Assembly: GCA_002162955.1 (NCBI GenBank)
Contig: MABD01000048.1
Coordinates: 55,011 to 119,010 of the forward strand
DNA length: 64,000 bases
Direction of reading: 5' to 3'
Source: Gammaproteobacteria bacterium 45_16_T64
GTDB taxonomy: Bacteria; Pseudomonadota; Gammaproteobacteria; Pseudomonadales; Ketobacteraceae
Shown here one piece after another: positions 52,850 to 61,096 of the stretch (its first letter is position 1; every line of letters starts with the position of its first letter). A program made the translations under genes and the position numbers. Below the pieces are notes generated by a model, which was not told the DNA's origin, did no database searches, and saw only the letters and a program-made list of their open reading frames with translations.

Positions 52850-53590
52850 TCAACCTGTCTCGCTTTTCCAACCCTCCACCTTGACGCAAATCCCTTTTGA
52901 AATTACCCGTCCTGTAGGGCTAGAAGAACCACCTGGATTTTCTACAGATACCATTAAGTATTCTGCTTCTTCAATCAGTCCCCATTGCGGTTTTGTAAGG
53001 GACTTCTCAGCGTGTTTCTTCAACGTAATCGGCCCCAAACTTTTAGTGCCGCCATTGCCACGGGAGACAGCCCATAACTGTAACTCCTTATCGGATTCAA
53101 TATTGGGCTTGACCAGCATATCCACCGTTAGCATTCGTCCTTCTTTATTGAGCGTGACCACCATAGTGGGTGTCTCATTACTATTGTTTAGTATTGCTAC
53201 ATAATGAATGGATTCACTTAGGGGATTGGACAGCCAAGGAGACCAAGCGATAACACCCACCATAAATGCAACGGTAAAGGCCATGGAGGTGGCGTACTTG
53301 TACCATCGTAGCTGCTTTTGCAACGCGATTATCAAGGGATTGCTTGTCCTCGTATTAATACGGTTGATAATCTTCTTCCACGTTGATTTTTTAGGAGGGA
53401 TGGACTCCGTTGCCCTATGCATGGGTTGCATTTTATTTTCCCACTGGCGAACTTTCCCCTCGAGTGCATCGTTGTGTTGCATTAATGCTTCAAAGCGCCG
53501 TCTCGCGGGGCCGCGTAATGTGCCTATTACATAGTTAGATGCCAATAGATTTTGGAGAATAGGATTTTGATATCTTAGTGGCTCAGGCAT
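52850..53590 (-). CDS. RskA-like anti-sigma factor
   Basis: 246 residues. The N-terminal cytosolic part has NPILQNLLASNYVIGTLRGPARRRFEALM, a zinc-less anti-sigma motif typical of the RskA/anti-sigma-K group. One membrane helix lies near residues 97-117 (YATSMAFTVAFMVGVIAW). The periplasmic C-terminal domain ends with ELQLWAVS, LGPITL and EYLMVSVENPGGSSSPTG, the conserved RskA C-terminal landmarks. Its start overlaps the sigma gene by 16 bp, so the two are translationally coupled and act as a pair. Confidence 0.92.
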   Translation of the reverse strand: MPEPLRYQNPILQNLLASNYVIGTLRGPARRRFEALMQHNDALEGKVRQWENKMQPMHRATESIPPKKSTWKKIINRINTRTSNPLIIALQKQLRWYKYATSMAFTVAFMVGVIAWSPWLSNPLSESIHYVAILNNSNETPTMVVTLNKEGRMLTVDMLVKPNIESDKELQLWAVSRGNGGTKSLGPITLKKHAEKSLTKPQWGLIEEAEYLMVSVENPGGSSSPTGRVISKGICVKVEGWKSETG

Positions 53591-54141
53591 TGGGCTAACC
53601 TCGTTAATCCGCGTTTAAGCCAGGACTTAATTGTGTTAATTGGTTTTTCAATATGTACGGCTATTTCCTCACGGCTATAGCCAAAGTAATACGCCATAAG
53701 AATGGAGTTTCGTTGGAGCACATCAAGCGTCTGTAGACATGTACTTACCTGAATGTCAGTGTCATCCTGTAGCATGTTTGTGAGAGGTGACGTAGATTCG
53801 GGTTCACCGAATAGATTGTGTGCTTCGTGAAACTGATTGCGCCGATGCTGCTCGCGTTTTTCTGATTTTAGTTTATCCAGTGTTCTGTATCGTAATAATG
53901 ACGTCATCCAGGTCATCGGTTCACTTTGATCACGGCGATAATCCCCCGCGTTATCCCATATCTGTAGAAACGTTTCCTGCAAAATATCATTTGCTAGGTC
54001 CGAATCATGGACGATTTTCATCGCTACGCCGGTTAGCTTGGGTGCGACGAATTTATAGAGTTGTTCCAATGCCGCTTGATCTCGTAATGTGACTCTTGCC
54101 AGTAAATGCTCGAGCGTGTCTGCGTCTATGCTATCTTTCAT
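53575..54141 (-). CDS. ECF RNA polymerase sigma factor
   Basis: 188 residues with sigma region 2 (ALEQLYKFVAPKLTGVAMKIV...ANDILQETFLQIWDNAGDYRRD...PMTWMTSLLRYRTLDKLKSE) and region 4 (LDVLQRNSILMAYYFGYSREEIAVHIEKPINTIKSWLKRGL). This is the ECF family that pairs with RskA-like anti-sigmas. GAGGG precedes the ATG. A 12-bp-arm hairpin lies upstream, between it and the RTX-like lipoprotein gene. Confidence 0.95.
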   Translation of the reverse strand: MKDSIDADTLEHLLARVTLRDQAALEQLYKFVAPKLTGVAMKIVHDSDLANDILQETFLQIWDNAGDYRRDQSEPMTWMTSLLRYRTLDKLKSEKREQHRRNQFHEAHNLFGEPESTSPLTNMLQDDTDIQVSTCLQTLDVLQRNSILMAYYFGYSREEIAVHIEKPINTIKSWLKRGLTRLAQCLSH

Positions 54142-54154
54142 AGGGCCCTCAACG

Positions 54155-54195
54155 CTCTACCAAAAACATTTGATTGATCCTGATTTTTGGTAGAG
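54155..54195. repeat. Inverted repeat between RTX-like and sigma-factor genes
   Basis: CTCTACCAAAAA (54155-54166) and TTTTTGGTAGAG (54184-54195) are perfect arms with a 17-nt loop, 13 bp upstream of the sigma start codon. It could limit read-through into the sigma gene or mask its ribosome-binding site. Confidence 0.7.
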
Positions 54196-54205
54196 AAGTG
54201 CATGG

Positions 54206-55141
54206 TTATTGAAGTATTTCAGCAACATGGTGTGGTAAATCTGTTAATGACGCCAGGGATGCAGGAGAGGTGCTCAAGTCCAGTACTTGAATATTGGCGG
54301 TGCTGCCACCTTCCTCAGTCTCACGCTGTGTACACACCACATACTCAACATTTTTGATAGACACAGCAACGCGTAACCCATCGTCGTCAACTCGTTCACC
54401 TGCATCAAATGCGTTGGCGATACCCCGCAAGGAGAATCGAACAATATGATCCAGGTTCAATAATTCAAATTCGTTAGGGTAACTGGTAGCTTCAATGAGC
54501 GAGCAAAACCCAGGTGACGTTGATACACTCACAATGGGTTGATTAAATTCATCCAAGAAGATGCCATCAAAATCTTGACTACCAGATTTACTCGGTGGGT
54601 TCACATTTAAAAAAGGTGCACCTTCTGTGGTCCCATCACTATCGGCTTGTTCACCAAGAATGCCAAACACTAGTACATCAACGCCATCACCACCGTCAAA
54701 GAAATCACTCCCATCGCCTGGGGCCCAAATAAATACATCATCGCCCTGATAACCGAACGCTCGATCACGATTGTCAGAGCCATTGTCGTCGCCATCGACG
54801 TTGGAGTTAAAGTCTTCTGTACCGCCAATCAGAATATCATTACCTGAGTTGCCGATGAGTACATCAACGCCCAAGCCGCCAATTAGCACGCTATTGGTTT
54901 CTGGCTCTGCGGTAATAACATCTCCGCCTCGCAGGCTTTGATTGGGTGATCCACCTGGACCTGCGGAATTAAGCGATAGTAAAGGAGAGGTTTTGCGGTT
55001 CAAATCGGTGCCTTCTACCACAGAATAGGTATTATCCTCGGTAGTGGCGTCGTCTGAGCCAACACAGCCGGTGGCGAGTAGCACTACGCTTAATGTCAAC
55101 GTACTCAATAATGTGTTGGTTCCAATCTTTGCTGTTTTCAT
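54206..55141 (-). CDS. RTX-motif lipoprotein, paralog of the upstream gene
   Basis: 311 residues with a lipobox (LLATGCVG). After a variable stretch there are calcium-binding RTX nonapeptides (LIGGLGVDVLIGNSGNDILI and DRAFGYQGDDVFIW) and DGGDGVDVL. The C-terminal ~150 residues are a conserved unknown domain with Cys in PGFCSLIE and YVVCTQRE, probably a disulfide pair. It is a paralog of 55187-56065, which lacks the lipid anchor. It lacks the size and repeat number of RTX toxins. It precedes the sigma and anti-sigma genes on the same strand. Confidence 0.78.
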   Translation of the reverse strand: MKTAKIGTNTLLSTLTLSVVLLATGCVGSDDATTEDNTYSVVEGTDLNRKTSPLLSLNSAGPGGSPNQSLRGGDVITAEPETNSVLIGGLGVDVLIGNSGNDILIGGTEDFNSNVDGDDNGSDNRDRAFGYQGDDVFIWAPGDGSDFFDGGDGVDVLVFGILGEQADSDGTTEGAPFLNVNPPSKSGSQDFDGIFLDEFNQPIVSVSTSPGFCSLIEATSYPNEFELLNLDHIVRFSLRGIANAFDAGERVDDDGLRVAVSIKNVEYVVCTQRETEEGGSTANIQVLDLSTSPASLASLTDLPHHVAEILQ

Positions 55142-55186
55142 CGTGATTCCTTTAATTCTTATGGTGTATTAAGTGTTAGTAGGGCG

Positions 55187-56065
55187 TTATTGAACTTGAA
55201 ATAGCGCGTAGGCACTCGCTGGTAGATAGTCCGTGGTGGTTTTGGTAATGGGGGAATTGCGTAGGTCGAACACGTCAATATCACCGCCTTCACGGGAGGC
55301 ACATACCACGAACTCGGTATTGGTAAGGTGTACAGCAACACGCAAACCGGTGTCCAACGTGTTGGGGTCAATAGAAGGTTCTAGTGCTAGTGTTTCATCA
55401 AATACGTCGGCTGGGCCTTTTAAGGTAAAGCGTACCAAGTGATCAAGGTTAAGCTCGCTAAGGCCGGTGGTGGCGTCGTCTAGCACTTCACAAAACCCGG
55501 GTCCATTCACAACATCAACCACAGGCAAATAGGTGGTTGGGTTGATATAAATTCCGTCAAAGTTCTTGCTACCCGCCTCGCTGGGCGGCGTCACATTAAA
55601 AAACGGTGCGCCTTCTGTGCTACCATCATCGTCTTGGGATTCTCCTACTAATCCAAGAATGAGCACATCGGTACCGGCACCACCATCGAAAAAGTCATTA
55701 CCATCACCTGGCGCCCAAATAAAAACATCATCGCCATCGTTACCAAAAGCACGGTCTCGGTTGGCGCTATTAAAATCTTCTGTTCCGCCTATCAGTACGT
55801 CATCTCCAGCATTACCGAAAAGAATATCGATGCCTAGTCCGCCGATGATGACATCCGCGTAACGTGTCCCATAAAGTTGATCCCCAAATTGTAGGCTTTG
55901 ATCGCCTCCGCCATTTGTTCCTCTATTACCAGCATAAAATTCGTTGATGATGTCATTGTTGCCGGCACTACTATTAAGGTCGGTACCTACAATAATATCG
56001 GCAGATGAAATACCTGAATAAACGCTGAGAATAGAAGCCGCTAACAGTGTCCGCTTAGCATTCAT
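55187..56065 (-). CDS. RTX-motif periplasmic or secreted protein
   Basis: 292 residues with a Sec signal peptide (LLAASILSVYSGISSA) and no lipobox. It has RTX repeats (IIGGLGIDILFGNAGDDVLI, DRAFGNDGDDVFIWAPGDGN) and the same C-terminal domain with PGFCEVL and FVVCASRE. It is the first gene of the group RTX-RTX-sigma-anti-sigma. The pairing of a free and a lipid-anchored paralog under a likely cell-surface signalling system suggests an envelope sensor or adhesin. No function is established. Confidence 0.78.
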   Translation of the reverse strand: MNAKRTLLAASILSVYSGISSADIIVGTDLNSSAGNNDIINEFYAGNRGTNGGGDQSLQFGDQLYGTRYADVIIGGLGIDILFGNAGDDVLIGGTEDFNSANRDRAFGNDGDDVFIWAPGDGNDFFDGGAGTDVLILGLVGESQDDDGSTEGAPFFNVTPPSEAGSKNFDGIYINPTTYLPVVDVVNGPGFCEVLDDATTGLSELNLDHLVRFTLKGPADVFDETLALEPSIDPNTLDTGLRVAVHLTNTEFVVCASREGGDIDVFDLRNSPITKTTTDYLPASAYALFQVQ

Positions 56066-56425
56066 AAAATGATCCTTTGTTTGAGTTGTATTTATGTCAT
56101 GTAAATTGAATAAGAAGTAAAACGATCGTCATACCATGTACGACGGAAAAGCGAATTGAGTTGCAGCGTTTATGAAATAAAGTGGAAAATGGTAATATTT
56201 CACATTGTTGAAATGAATGTGATGAAGGAACAGAGGAGGGGAAGGAAAGGACAAAAGATAAGTACAGCCCCTTTGTCTTGTATCGGCTTGGTGATGGACT
56301 CATTCAGATTGTTTATGGCATTGCTTATGACATAGCTTAACGATTCATTGGTCTTGGATGCTGTTTCACTCAAAAAATAAGACATCCTTTTGTTGGTAAT
56401 TTACTTATCCTTGTATTTAGTAGAA
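56066..56425. other. Intergenic region upstream of the RTX-like gene
   Basis: It should contain the promoter of the RTX-sigma group. The plus strand has a 19-nt purine-only run near 56233-56251. No frame is convincing as a gene and no ECF-type -35/-10 pair could be assigned by eye. Confidence 0.45.
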
Positions 56426-56450
56426 ACGGCTCTAAATATTCTAGAGCCGT
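56426..56450 (-). terminator. Hairpin downstream of the GST gene
   Basis: ACGGCTCTA and TAGAGCCGT form a perfect 9-bp stem with a 7-nt loop, followed on the minus strand by TTCTAC. It lies 73 bp past the GST stop and is a weak intrinsic terminator. Confidence 0.65.
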
Positions 56451-56522
56451 ATTCCTAATACGATACTGTCGTTAAAAACGTTGCATTACGGTCAATGAAA
56501 TCCGTCAGGTAAATTAGTCAGG

Positions 56523-57176
56523 TTACCCCGTGATCATTTTTAGCATGGACTTTTCTGCTTCTAAGCATTGAATCACTACCGGGTGGGAACGAATACGGTC
56601 AACATAAGCAGCTAATGTTGGCCAACGATCAGCGTCTATTGCAAAACCGCCATAACTTGCGGTAATAAACATTGAGCAAATACTAATGTCTGCCGTACTC
56701 AACTGTGTTCCAAATATGAAATCATCATCGGTAATTTGGGATTGAAGGTAATCTAGCACAGGGGGAAATTTTTCATTAGTGGTTTCATCTATGGCCTCTT
56801 GGTTGGTCGGCTGTTTAAAGTAATTCGGGTTAACGAATGCCTCCCGGAATATTGTAGCGCAACATGGGAACAATGCTGCGCCAGCGTATTCTGATAACCA
56901 GCGGCTTTTGGCACGTGCAGCAGGGCTTTCTGGCAATATAGGAATCTCTGGGTGCTTTTCCTCAAGGTATTGAAGAATGACGTTGGAATCACCGATGATT
57001 AGCCCTTCATCTTCCAGCGCTGGGATTTGCCCCAGAGGGTTAATTTTAAGAAATTCCGGCTCTTTCAGTGCTGGGCCCGGTATGATCATATTGGATTCGA
57101 AATTAATATCTTTTATCATACAGGCAATGATGACTTTTCTAACATTGGGTGAGATTATTGCGCCATGAAGTTTCAT
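56523..57176 (-). CDS. Glutathione S-transferase family protein
   Basis: 217 residues. The N-terminal thioredoxin-fold has KLHGAIISPNVRKVIIACMIK and NPLGQIPALEDEGLIIGDSNVILQYLEEKHP, the glutathione-binding loop with cis-Pro and the ES/DS motif. The C-terminal helical domain has DDDFIFGTQLSTADISICSMF. It may act in detoxification with the glyoxalase II encoded next to it, 48 bp upstream on the same strand. The substrate is unknown. Confidence 0.9.
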   Translation of the reverse strand: MKLHGAIISPNVRKVIIACMIKDINFESNMIIPGPALKEPEFLKINPLGQIPALEDEGLIIGDSNVILQYLEEKHPEIPILPESPAARAKSRWLSEYAGAALFPCCATIFREAFVNPNYFKQPTNQEAIDETTNEKFPPVLDYLQSQITDDDFIFGTQLSTADISICSMFITASYGGFAIDADRWPTLAAYVDRIRSHPVVIQCLEAEKSMLKMITG

Positions 57177-57224
57177 AGGTGTAGCTCCTAATGTATAAAG
57201 TAAATGATGTTGGTGTAATAATAT

Positions 57225-58010
57225 TTACCAGCGATCTCTAATCGCTCGCAAATGGGTAAATACGGATTCAGGGTCGTCTTTTTGCGTGGGAAAGTGCTGC
57301 TTGAGTGCAGCGATAATTTCTTCATTGTCTAATCTGAAGAATGGGTTAATGCTCTTTTCAATCGCTATCGTTGTAATTTGACGTTGCTCCGGGCTTTGTT
57401 TTTCTACCTTCGCCAATAACGCTTGTGTCACGTGATTATTCGCTTCTACCGATAGGGAAAATCTCAAATTATTTTCGATGTAGTCATGGCCAGGATAAAC
57501 GGCAGTATTGTCAGGAAGCTGAGCAAGCTGATGGACAAATGTTTGATACATGTCATGAACATTGCCCCCATACAAACAATTGCCCGCACTGGCATTAAAC
57601 AGGGTATCCCCACAAATAAGGGCGGGTGCCCCAATCTCTGACACCAAACACACATGGGCCATCGTATGCCCTGGAGTATCAAGAACACGTAAGCGCACGG
57701 TATTACCCACCGTGATAATGTCTCCGGCACTTAAGCCCTGGTCGACGTTGGGGATGCGATTAACAGCATTGTTATGTGCAAGAATTTTTGCACCGGTAGC
57801 CTCAACGATGCCAGGGTTACCCTCAATGTGGTCAAAATGCTCATGGGTATTCACAATGGTGGTAATGGAGAGACCCAACCGGTTCGCCTCCGCTAAGCAT
57901 TTTTTCACATCCAATGGGTCGACGATGATCGCTTCCCCGGTTTCTTCGCAGGCAATGAGGTGGCAATAGTTACGTAACGTATTACCCATATAGATTCTTA
58001 CAATGTTCAT
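57225..58010 (-). CDS. gloB: Hydroxyacylglutathione hydrolase (glyoxalase II)
   Basis: 261 residues of the metallo-beta-lactamase fold. The binuclear metal motif THEHFDH, then DTPGHTMAHVCL, CGDTLFNASAGNCLYGG and YPGHDYIENNLRFS match glyoxalase II, as does the C-terminal helical domain with INPFFRLDNEEI. It hydrolyses S-lactoylglutathione. A related thioesterase role is possible because the Cys/Arg pattern is not fully canonical. It is divergent from the second GlxA-type regulator. Confidence 0.9.
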   Translation of the reverse strand: MNIVRIYMGNTLRNYCHLIACEETGEAIIVDPLDVKKCLAEANRLGLSITTIVNTHEHFDHIEGNPGIVEATGAKILAHNNAVNRIPNVDQGLSAGDIITVGNTVRLRVLDTPGHTMAHVCLVSEIGAPALICGDTLFNASAGNCLYGGNVHDMYQTFVHQLAQLPDNTAVYPGHDYIENNLRFSLSVEANNHVTQALLAKVEKQSPEQRQITTIAIEKSINPFFRLDNEEIIAALKQHFPTQKDDPESVFTHLRAIRDRW

Positions 58011-58124
58011 GATATTGCTCCTGTTTCAGCAGTTAAGGTCATTATCTACAATGATCTGTGGTGTAATAAGCGCTACAATAGACAAAATCGGTCCTTTTGG
58101 GACATTGAGATGGGTGTTATCACT

Positions 58125-59096
58125 ATGAAGAAGGTTGCGATTCTTGCCTCAGAGAATTCATTGCTCTCGACCATTGCCTCGCCAATGGATATGTTTTTGC
58201 AGGCGGGAGTTCTGTGGAACGTGACAATGGGGCAGCCTCCATCCCCGCTGTTTGACGTTAAAATTGTGACGGTTGATGGGGAATCCGTGATGGCTCTCAA
58301 CAACATTCCCGTGTCTCCAGCGTGCGCTATGGATGCGTTGGATGATGTAGACCTCATTATTCTTCCATCTCAAGGATTCTTCTTTAATCCGAAGGATGCG
58401 GGGCATATTGAAAGAATTGAGTGGCTAAAAGATCGATATGAAAAGGGAGCGGATCTCGCCAGTGTGTGTGGTGGAGCATTCACCTTGGCATCAACAGGAC
58501 TGCTTAATGGCAAGACCGCAACAACGCACTGGGGATTGGCCAAGCAATTTAAGAAAAGTTTTCCTGAGGTGGATTTACGAACAGACCTATTGGTAACCGA
58601 TGAAGGGCGGCTATTTTGTGGTGGTGGTATATCGGCAGATCTAAACTTGTCTTTGTACTTAATCGAAAAATACTATGGTAGAGAAATCGCACTACAAAGC
58701 TCTCGATGTACGATGGTTGATTTGGATTGCATATCACAATCCCCTTTCATAATGTTCACGCCAGAGAAAAACCATGGCGATAATATAATCCTAGAGGCAC
58801 AAGACTGGATGGAGAAAAACCTACGAGACAAAATATGTATTGACGATATGGCAGATAAAGCGGGATTAAGTGTACGCCAACTAAATCGGCGCTTTAAATC
58901 TGCCACGGGCGAAGCGATTAATAGCTACTTGCAGTTAATACGAATTGATTCTGCAAAGGTTAGCCTAGTTAATACTGATCAACCTGTTGAAGAAATATCG
59001 TTAACTACCGGTTATGAGAATATTAGTTTCTTTAGGCGGCTATTCAAAAAGCAAACAAGCCTGACGCCGTCAGAGTATAGAAAGCGGTTTCGCTAG
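58125..59096 (+). CDS. GlxA-type transcriptional regulator (DJ-1/PfpI plus AraC HTH), copy 2
   Basis: About 323 residues. The amidotransferase-like domain has the nucleophile-elbow Cys in ASVCGGAFTLASTGLLNGKT followed by TTHWGLAKQF. The C-terminal AraC domain has ICIDDMADKAGLSVRQLNRRFK and VEEISLTTGYENISFFRRLFK. It is a distant paralog of 28283-29260. ATG 58125 gives the family start MKKVAILA; ATG 58110 is also in frame. Divergence from gloB suggests that gloB, and perhaps the downstream GST gene, is a target. Confidence 0.9.
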   Translation: MKKVAILASENSLLSTIASPMDMFLQAGVLWNVTMGQPPSPLFDVKIVTVDGESVMALNNIPVSPACAMDALDDVDLIILPSQGFFFNPKDAGHIERIEWLKDRYEKGADLASVCGGAFTLASTGLLNGKTATTHWGLAKQFKKSFPEVDLRTDLLVTDEGRLFCGGGISADLNLSLYLIEKYYGREIALQSSRCTMVDLDCISQSPFIMFTPEKNHGDNIILEAQDWMEKNLRDKICIDDMADKAGLSVRQLNRRFKSATGEAINSYLQLIRIDSAKVSLVNTDQPVEEISLTTGYENISFFRRLFKKQTSLTPSEYRKRFR

Positions 59097-59156
59097 ATCC
59101 TGTGCCACTCAAGAATAGTCAATACCCAAAGAACGTGTAATACACAGTTAACACCG

Positions 59157-59183
59157 CCAGTCTAGTTCGTTACACTAGACTGG
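59157..59183. promoter_or_regulatory. Inverted repeat upstream of the TetR gene
   Basis: CCAGTCTAGT (59157-59166) and ACTAGACTGG (59174-59183) are perfect 10-bp arms with a 7-nt centre, ending 25 bp before the GTG start. There is no T-run. An autoregulatory operator is plausible, as is a terminator for the preceding gene. Confidence 0.5.
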
Positions 59184-59208
59184 AACCATTAATCGGGCGA
59201 ATCTACTA

Positions 59209-59859
59209 GTGTCGAAGAAAAACTACCACCATGGTGATCTAAAGGAGGCGATTGTTGCCTCTGCGCGTACCATACTTAACGAACAAGGAGCTGACGCTCT
59301 GTCGCTTCGGGCAATCGCGGCTGATGTGGGGGTTTCACATATGGCTCCCTATGCGCATTTCAAAAACAAGAAAGAGCTCTTTCAAGCGATCGCGGCTTCT
59401 GGTTTCGACGAGCTAGCAGATAACATGGTGGCAAGTTGCCAAGGTCTTAGCAAGGCGCAGGATTTGATACTTGCCTATGGTGTAGCGTATGTCGAGTTTG
59501 CGATTGAGAATCCTCAATTGTATCGCTTAATGTTGGGGCAGGTTGAGACTGGAGGAAGGCGCGTACAGAAAATCAAAAAGGAAACAGACAACAATGCGGA
59601 TATCGATATTTCTCTATCCAGCCCGGTTGTGTCATCAGAGCTTGAAGCTAGCTCAAAACGCACGTTTCTTTTGCTTCAGGAATCCTTTGCGAAAATCTAT
59701 AAAAATAACGATGAAATGAAAGTAAAAGCACAGGCGTTAGGTGCTTGGTCCATGGTGCACGGTATGGCGGCGCTAATCATCGAAGGTCATTTCAGTATCC
59801 CAGAGACGATGACGTTGAAAGAGTTTTTGTCGATGGCGGTTGTACAATCTCCTCGATAG
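59209..59859 (+). CDS. TetR-family transcriptional regulator
   Basis: 216 residues beginning at GTG 59209. The DNA-binding HTH is clear (ARTILNEQGADALSLRAIAADVGVSHMAPYAHFKNKKELFQAIA). The C-terminal ligand domain has the WHG-type signature (AWSMVHGMAALIIEG). It is convergent with the ferredoxin-reductase gene and is the nearest local regulator for that pair. Palindromes with TGTAA half-sites lie near both its promoter and that of the flavoprotein gene. Confidence 0.92.
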   Translation: MSKKNYHHGDLKEAIVASARTILNEQGADALSLRAIAADVGVSHMAPYAHFKNKKELFQAIAASGFDELADNMVASCQGLSKAQDLILAYGVAYVEFAIENPQLYRLMLGQVETGGRRVQKIKKETDNNADIDISLSSPVVSSELEASSKRTFLLLQESFAKIYKNNDEMKVKAQALGAWSMVHGMAALIIEGHFSIPETMTLKEFLSMAVVQSPR

Positions 59860-59865
59860 AGAGGT

Positions 59866-59925
59866 GTGGTTCCTTTACTCAGAGTGCTCTTGTACAAACA
59901 AGCCTGACCGGAGTAAAGGAACCAC
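59866..59925. terminator. Inverted repeat between convergent genes
   Basis: GTGGTTCCTTTACTC (59866-59880) and GAGTAAAGGAACCAC (59911-59925) are perfect 15-bp arms with a 30-nt loop between the TetR gene and the convergent reductase gene. A small AGAG-CTCT hairpin sits in the loop. It is probably a shared transcription end. Confidence 0.65.
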
Positions 59926-59935
59926 ATAGATACTG

Positions 59936-61096
59936 CTAAAGAATAATTTCTACATCCTCAGTGGGAAATGCGACACAAGAGTGAATCCAACCAAATTGTT
60001 GGTCAGAGACTCTTAAGTGTGCCTCTGGCGGATTAAATACTTCACCTGATACCAACTTAACACGGCACAAGCTGCACTCGCCAGAACGACAGGCGTTTTC
60101 TGCTGAGTAGCCATTACGTTCAAGGCTATTTAATAGCGGTTCGCCCACCTTTGCCTTGAAGCTGCCTTTACCTTTTACGGTAACTGTTACCTCATCATTC
60201 ATGCTAATCGCTTCTGGCCAGTTAGAGAATTGGTCTGGGTGTTTCGGTGGGCCGTTGGCTTCTATTCGCACTCGTCGTGGCGGAACACCCAAGTCAAGCA
60301 GCTGTGATTGACAGAAATCATGAAACGCAGTTGGACCACAGACATAGAACATCTTTTGTTTAACATCACCCACAAGATTCTGTATCAGCTCTGCGTTAAG
60401 GTGGCCGGTTAATCCTTGGTAGTTTTCAGGAGGGCGTGAAATGACTTCCGTCAGTGTGAAGTTTTGATGCTGTTGAGCCAGTGTGCGTAATTCCTCAATG
60501 AAGATCACGTCATCAACATAACTAGAGGCATAAATAAAATGAAACTGATAATCAAGCTCACGATCAAATACTTCTTTTAGCATACTCATGGCGGGCGCAA
60601 TACCTGATCCACCCGCTAAAAATATTAGATCCTTACCGTGAAAAACGGGGTTGTGATAAAAGGTGCCCATTGGACCGGTACTAAGAAATTGTTGCCCCGC
60701 TTCTACGTTGTCTAGTAAGTAATGTGTTACAAACCCATCGGGGACTCGTTTCACCGTTAGATCGTAATATTCTCGCTGTGAAGACGATGATGAGATCGCG
60801 TAGGGTCGTGCTGTCTCGACACCATCAATTTCAACAAACAGATTGATATATTGTCCCGCCTGAAAGGGAGGAAGTGCACCGCCCGTAGATACTAAACGGA
60901 ATGTCTTGGTGGTCTCCGTTTCTTCTATCACTTCAGAGACTTCCAGGGTAAGCCGTTTCGGATGTAGTTTTGCAATGGTATTGGCTGTCGCCCATTTTTG
61001 ATCGGTAAAGTCAGAGCCCGTCTTAGCAAGCTCATCTTTTATGGTAATGGCTTCTTTAAAGCCAGTAACGGCATTGAGTACGTTTAACTTAGGCAT
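59936..61096 (-). CDS. NAD(P)H:ferredoxin-type reductase with C-terminal 2Fe-2S domain
   Basis: 386 residues. An N-terminal leader of about 45 residues is followed by an FAD-binding barrel (GQYINLFVEIDG, RPYAISSSSS), an NAD-binding domain (LIFLAGGSGIAPAMSMLKEV, FYVCGPTAFHDFCQ) and a C-terminal plant-type ferredoxin domain with ACRSGECSLC and a later Cys in WIHSC. It should pass electrons from NAD(P)H to a partner. It overlaps the CrtI-like gene by 8 bp, so that flavoprotein is the probable partner. Confidence 0.92.
   Translation of the reverse strand: MPKLNVLNAVTGFKEAITIKDELAKTGSDFTDQKWATANTIAKLHPKRLTLEVSEVIEETETTKTFRLVSTGGALPPFQAGQYINLFVEIDGVETARPYAISSSSSQREYYDLTVKRVPDGFVTHYLLDNVEAGQQFLSTGPMGTFYHNPVFHGKDLIFLAGGSGIAPAMSMLKEVFDRELDYQFHFIYASSYVDDVIFIEELRTLAQQHQNFTLTEVISRPPENYQGLTGHLNAELIQNLVGDVKQKMFYVCGPTAFHDFCQSQLLDLGVPPRRVRIEANGPPKHPDQFSNWPEAISMNDEVTVTVKGKGSFKAKVGEPLLNSLERNGYSAENACRSGECSLCRVKLVSGEVFNPPEAHLRVSDQQFGWIHSCVAFPTEDVEIIL

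Noticed and set aside
54206..56065. Interpretation of the RTX-motif proteins as pore-forming RTX toxins
   Set aside because: They are only about 300 residues, have two or three repeats, N-terminal Sec/lipoprotein signals and no type I secretion genes nearby.
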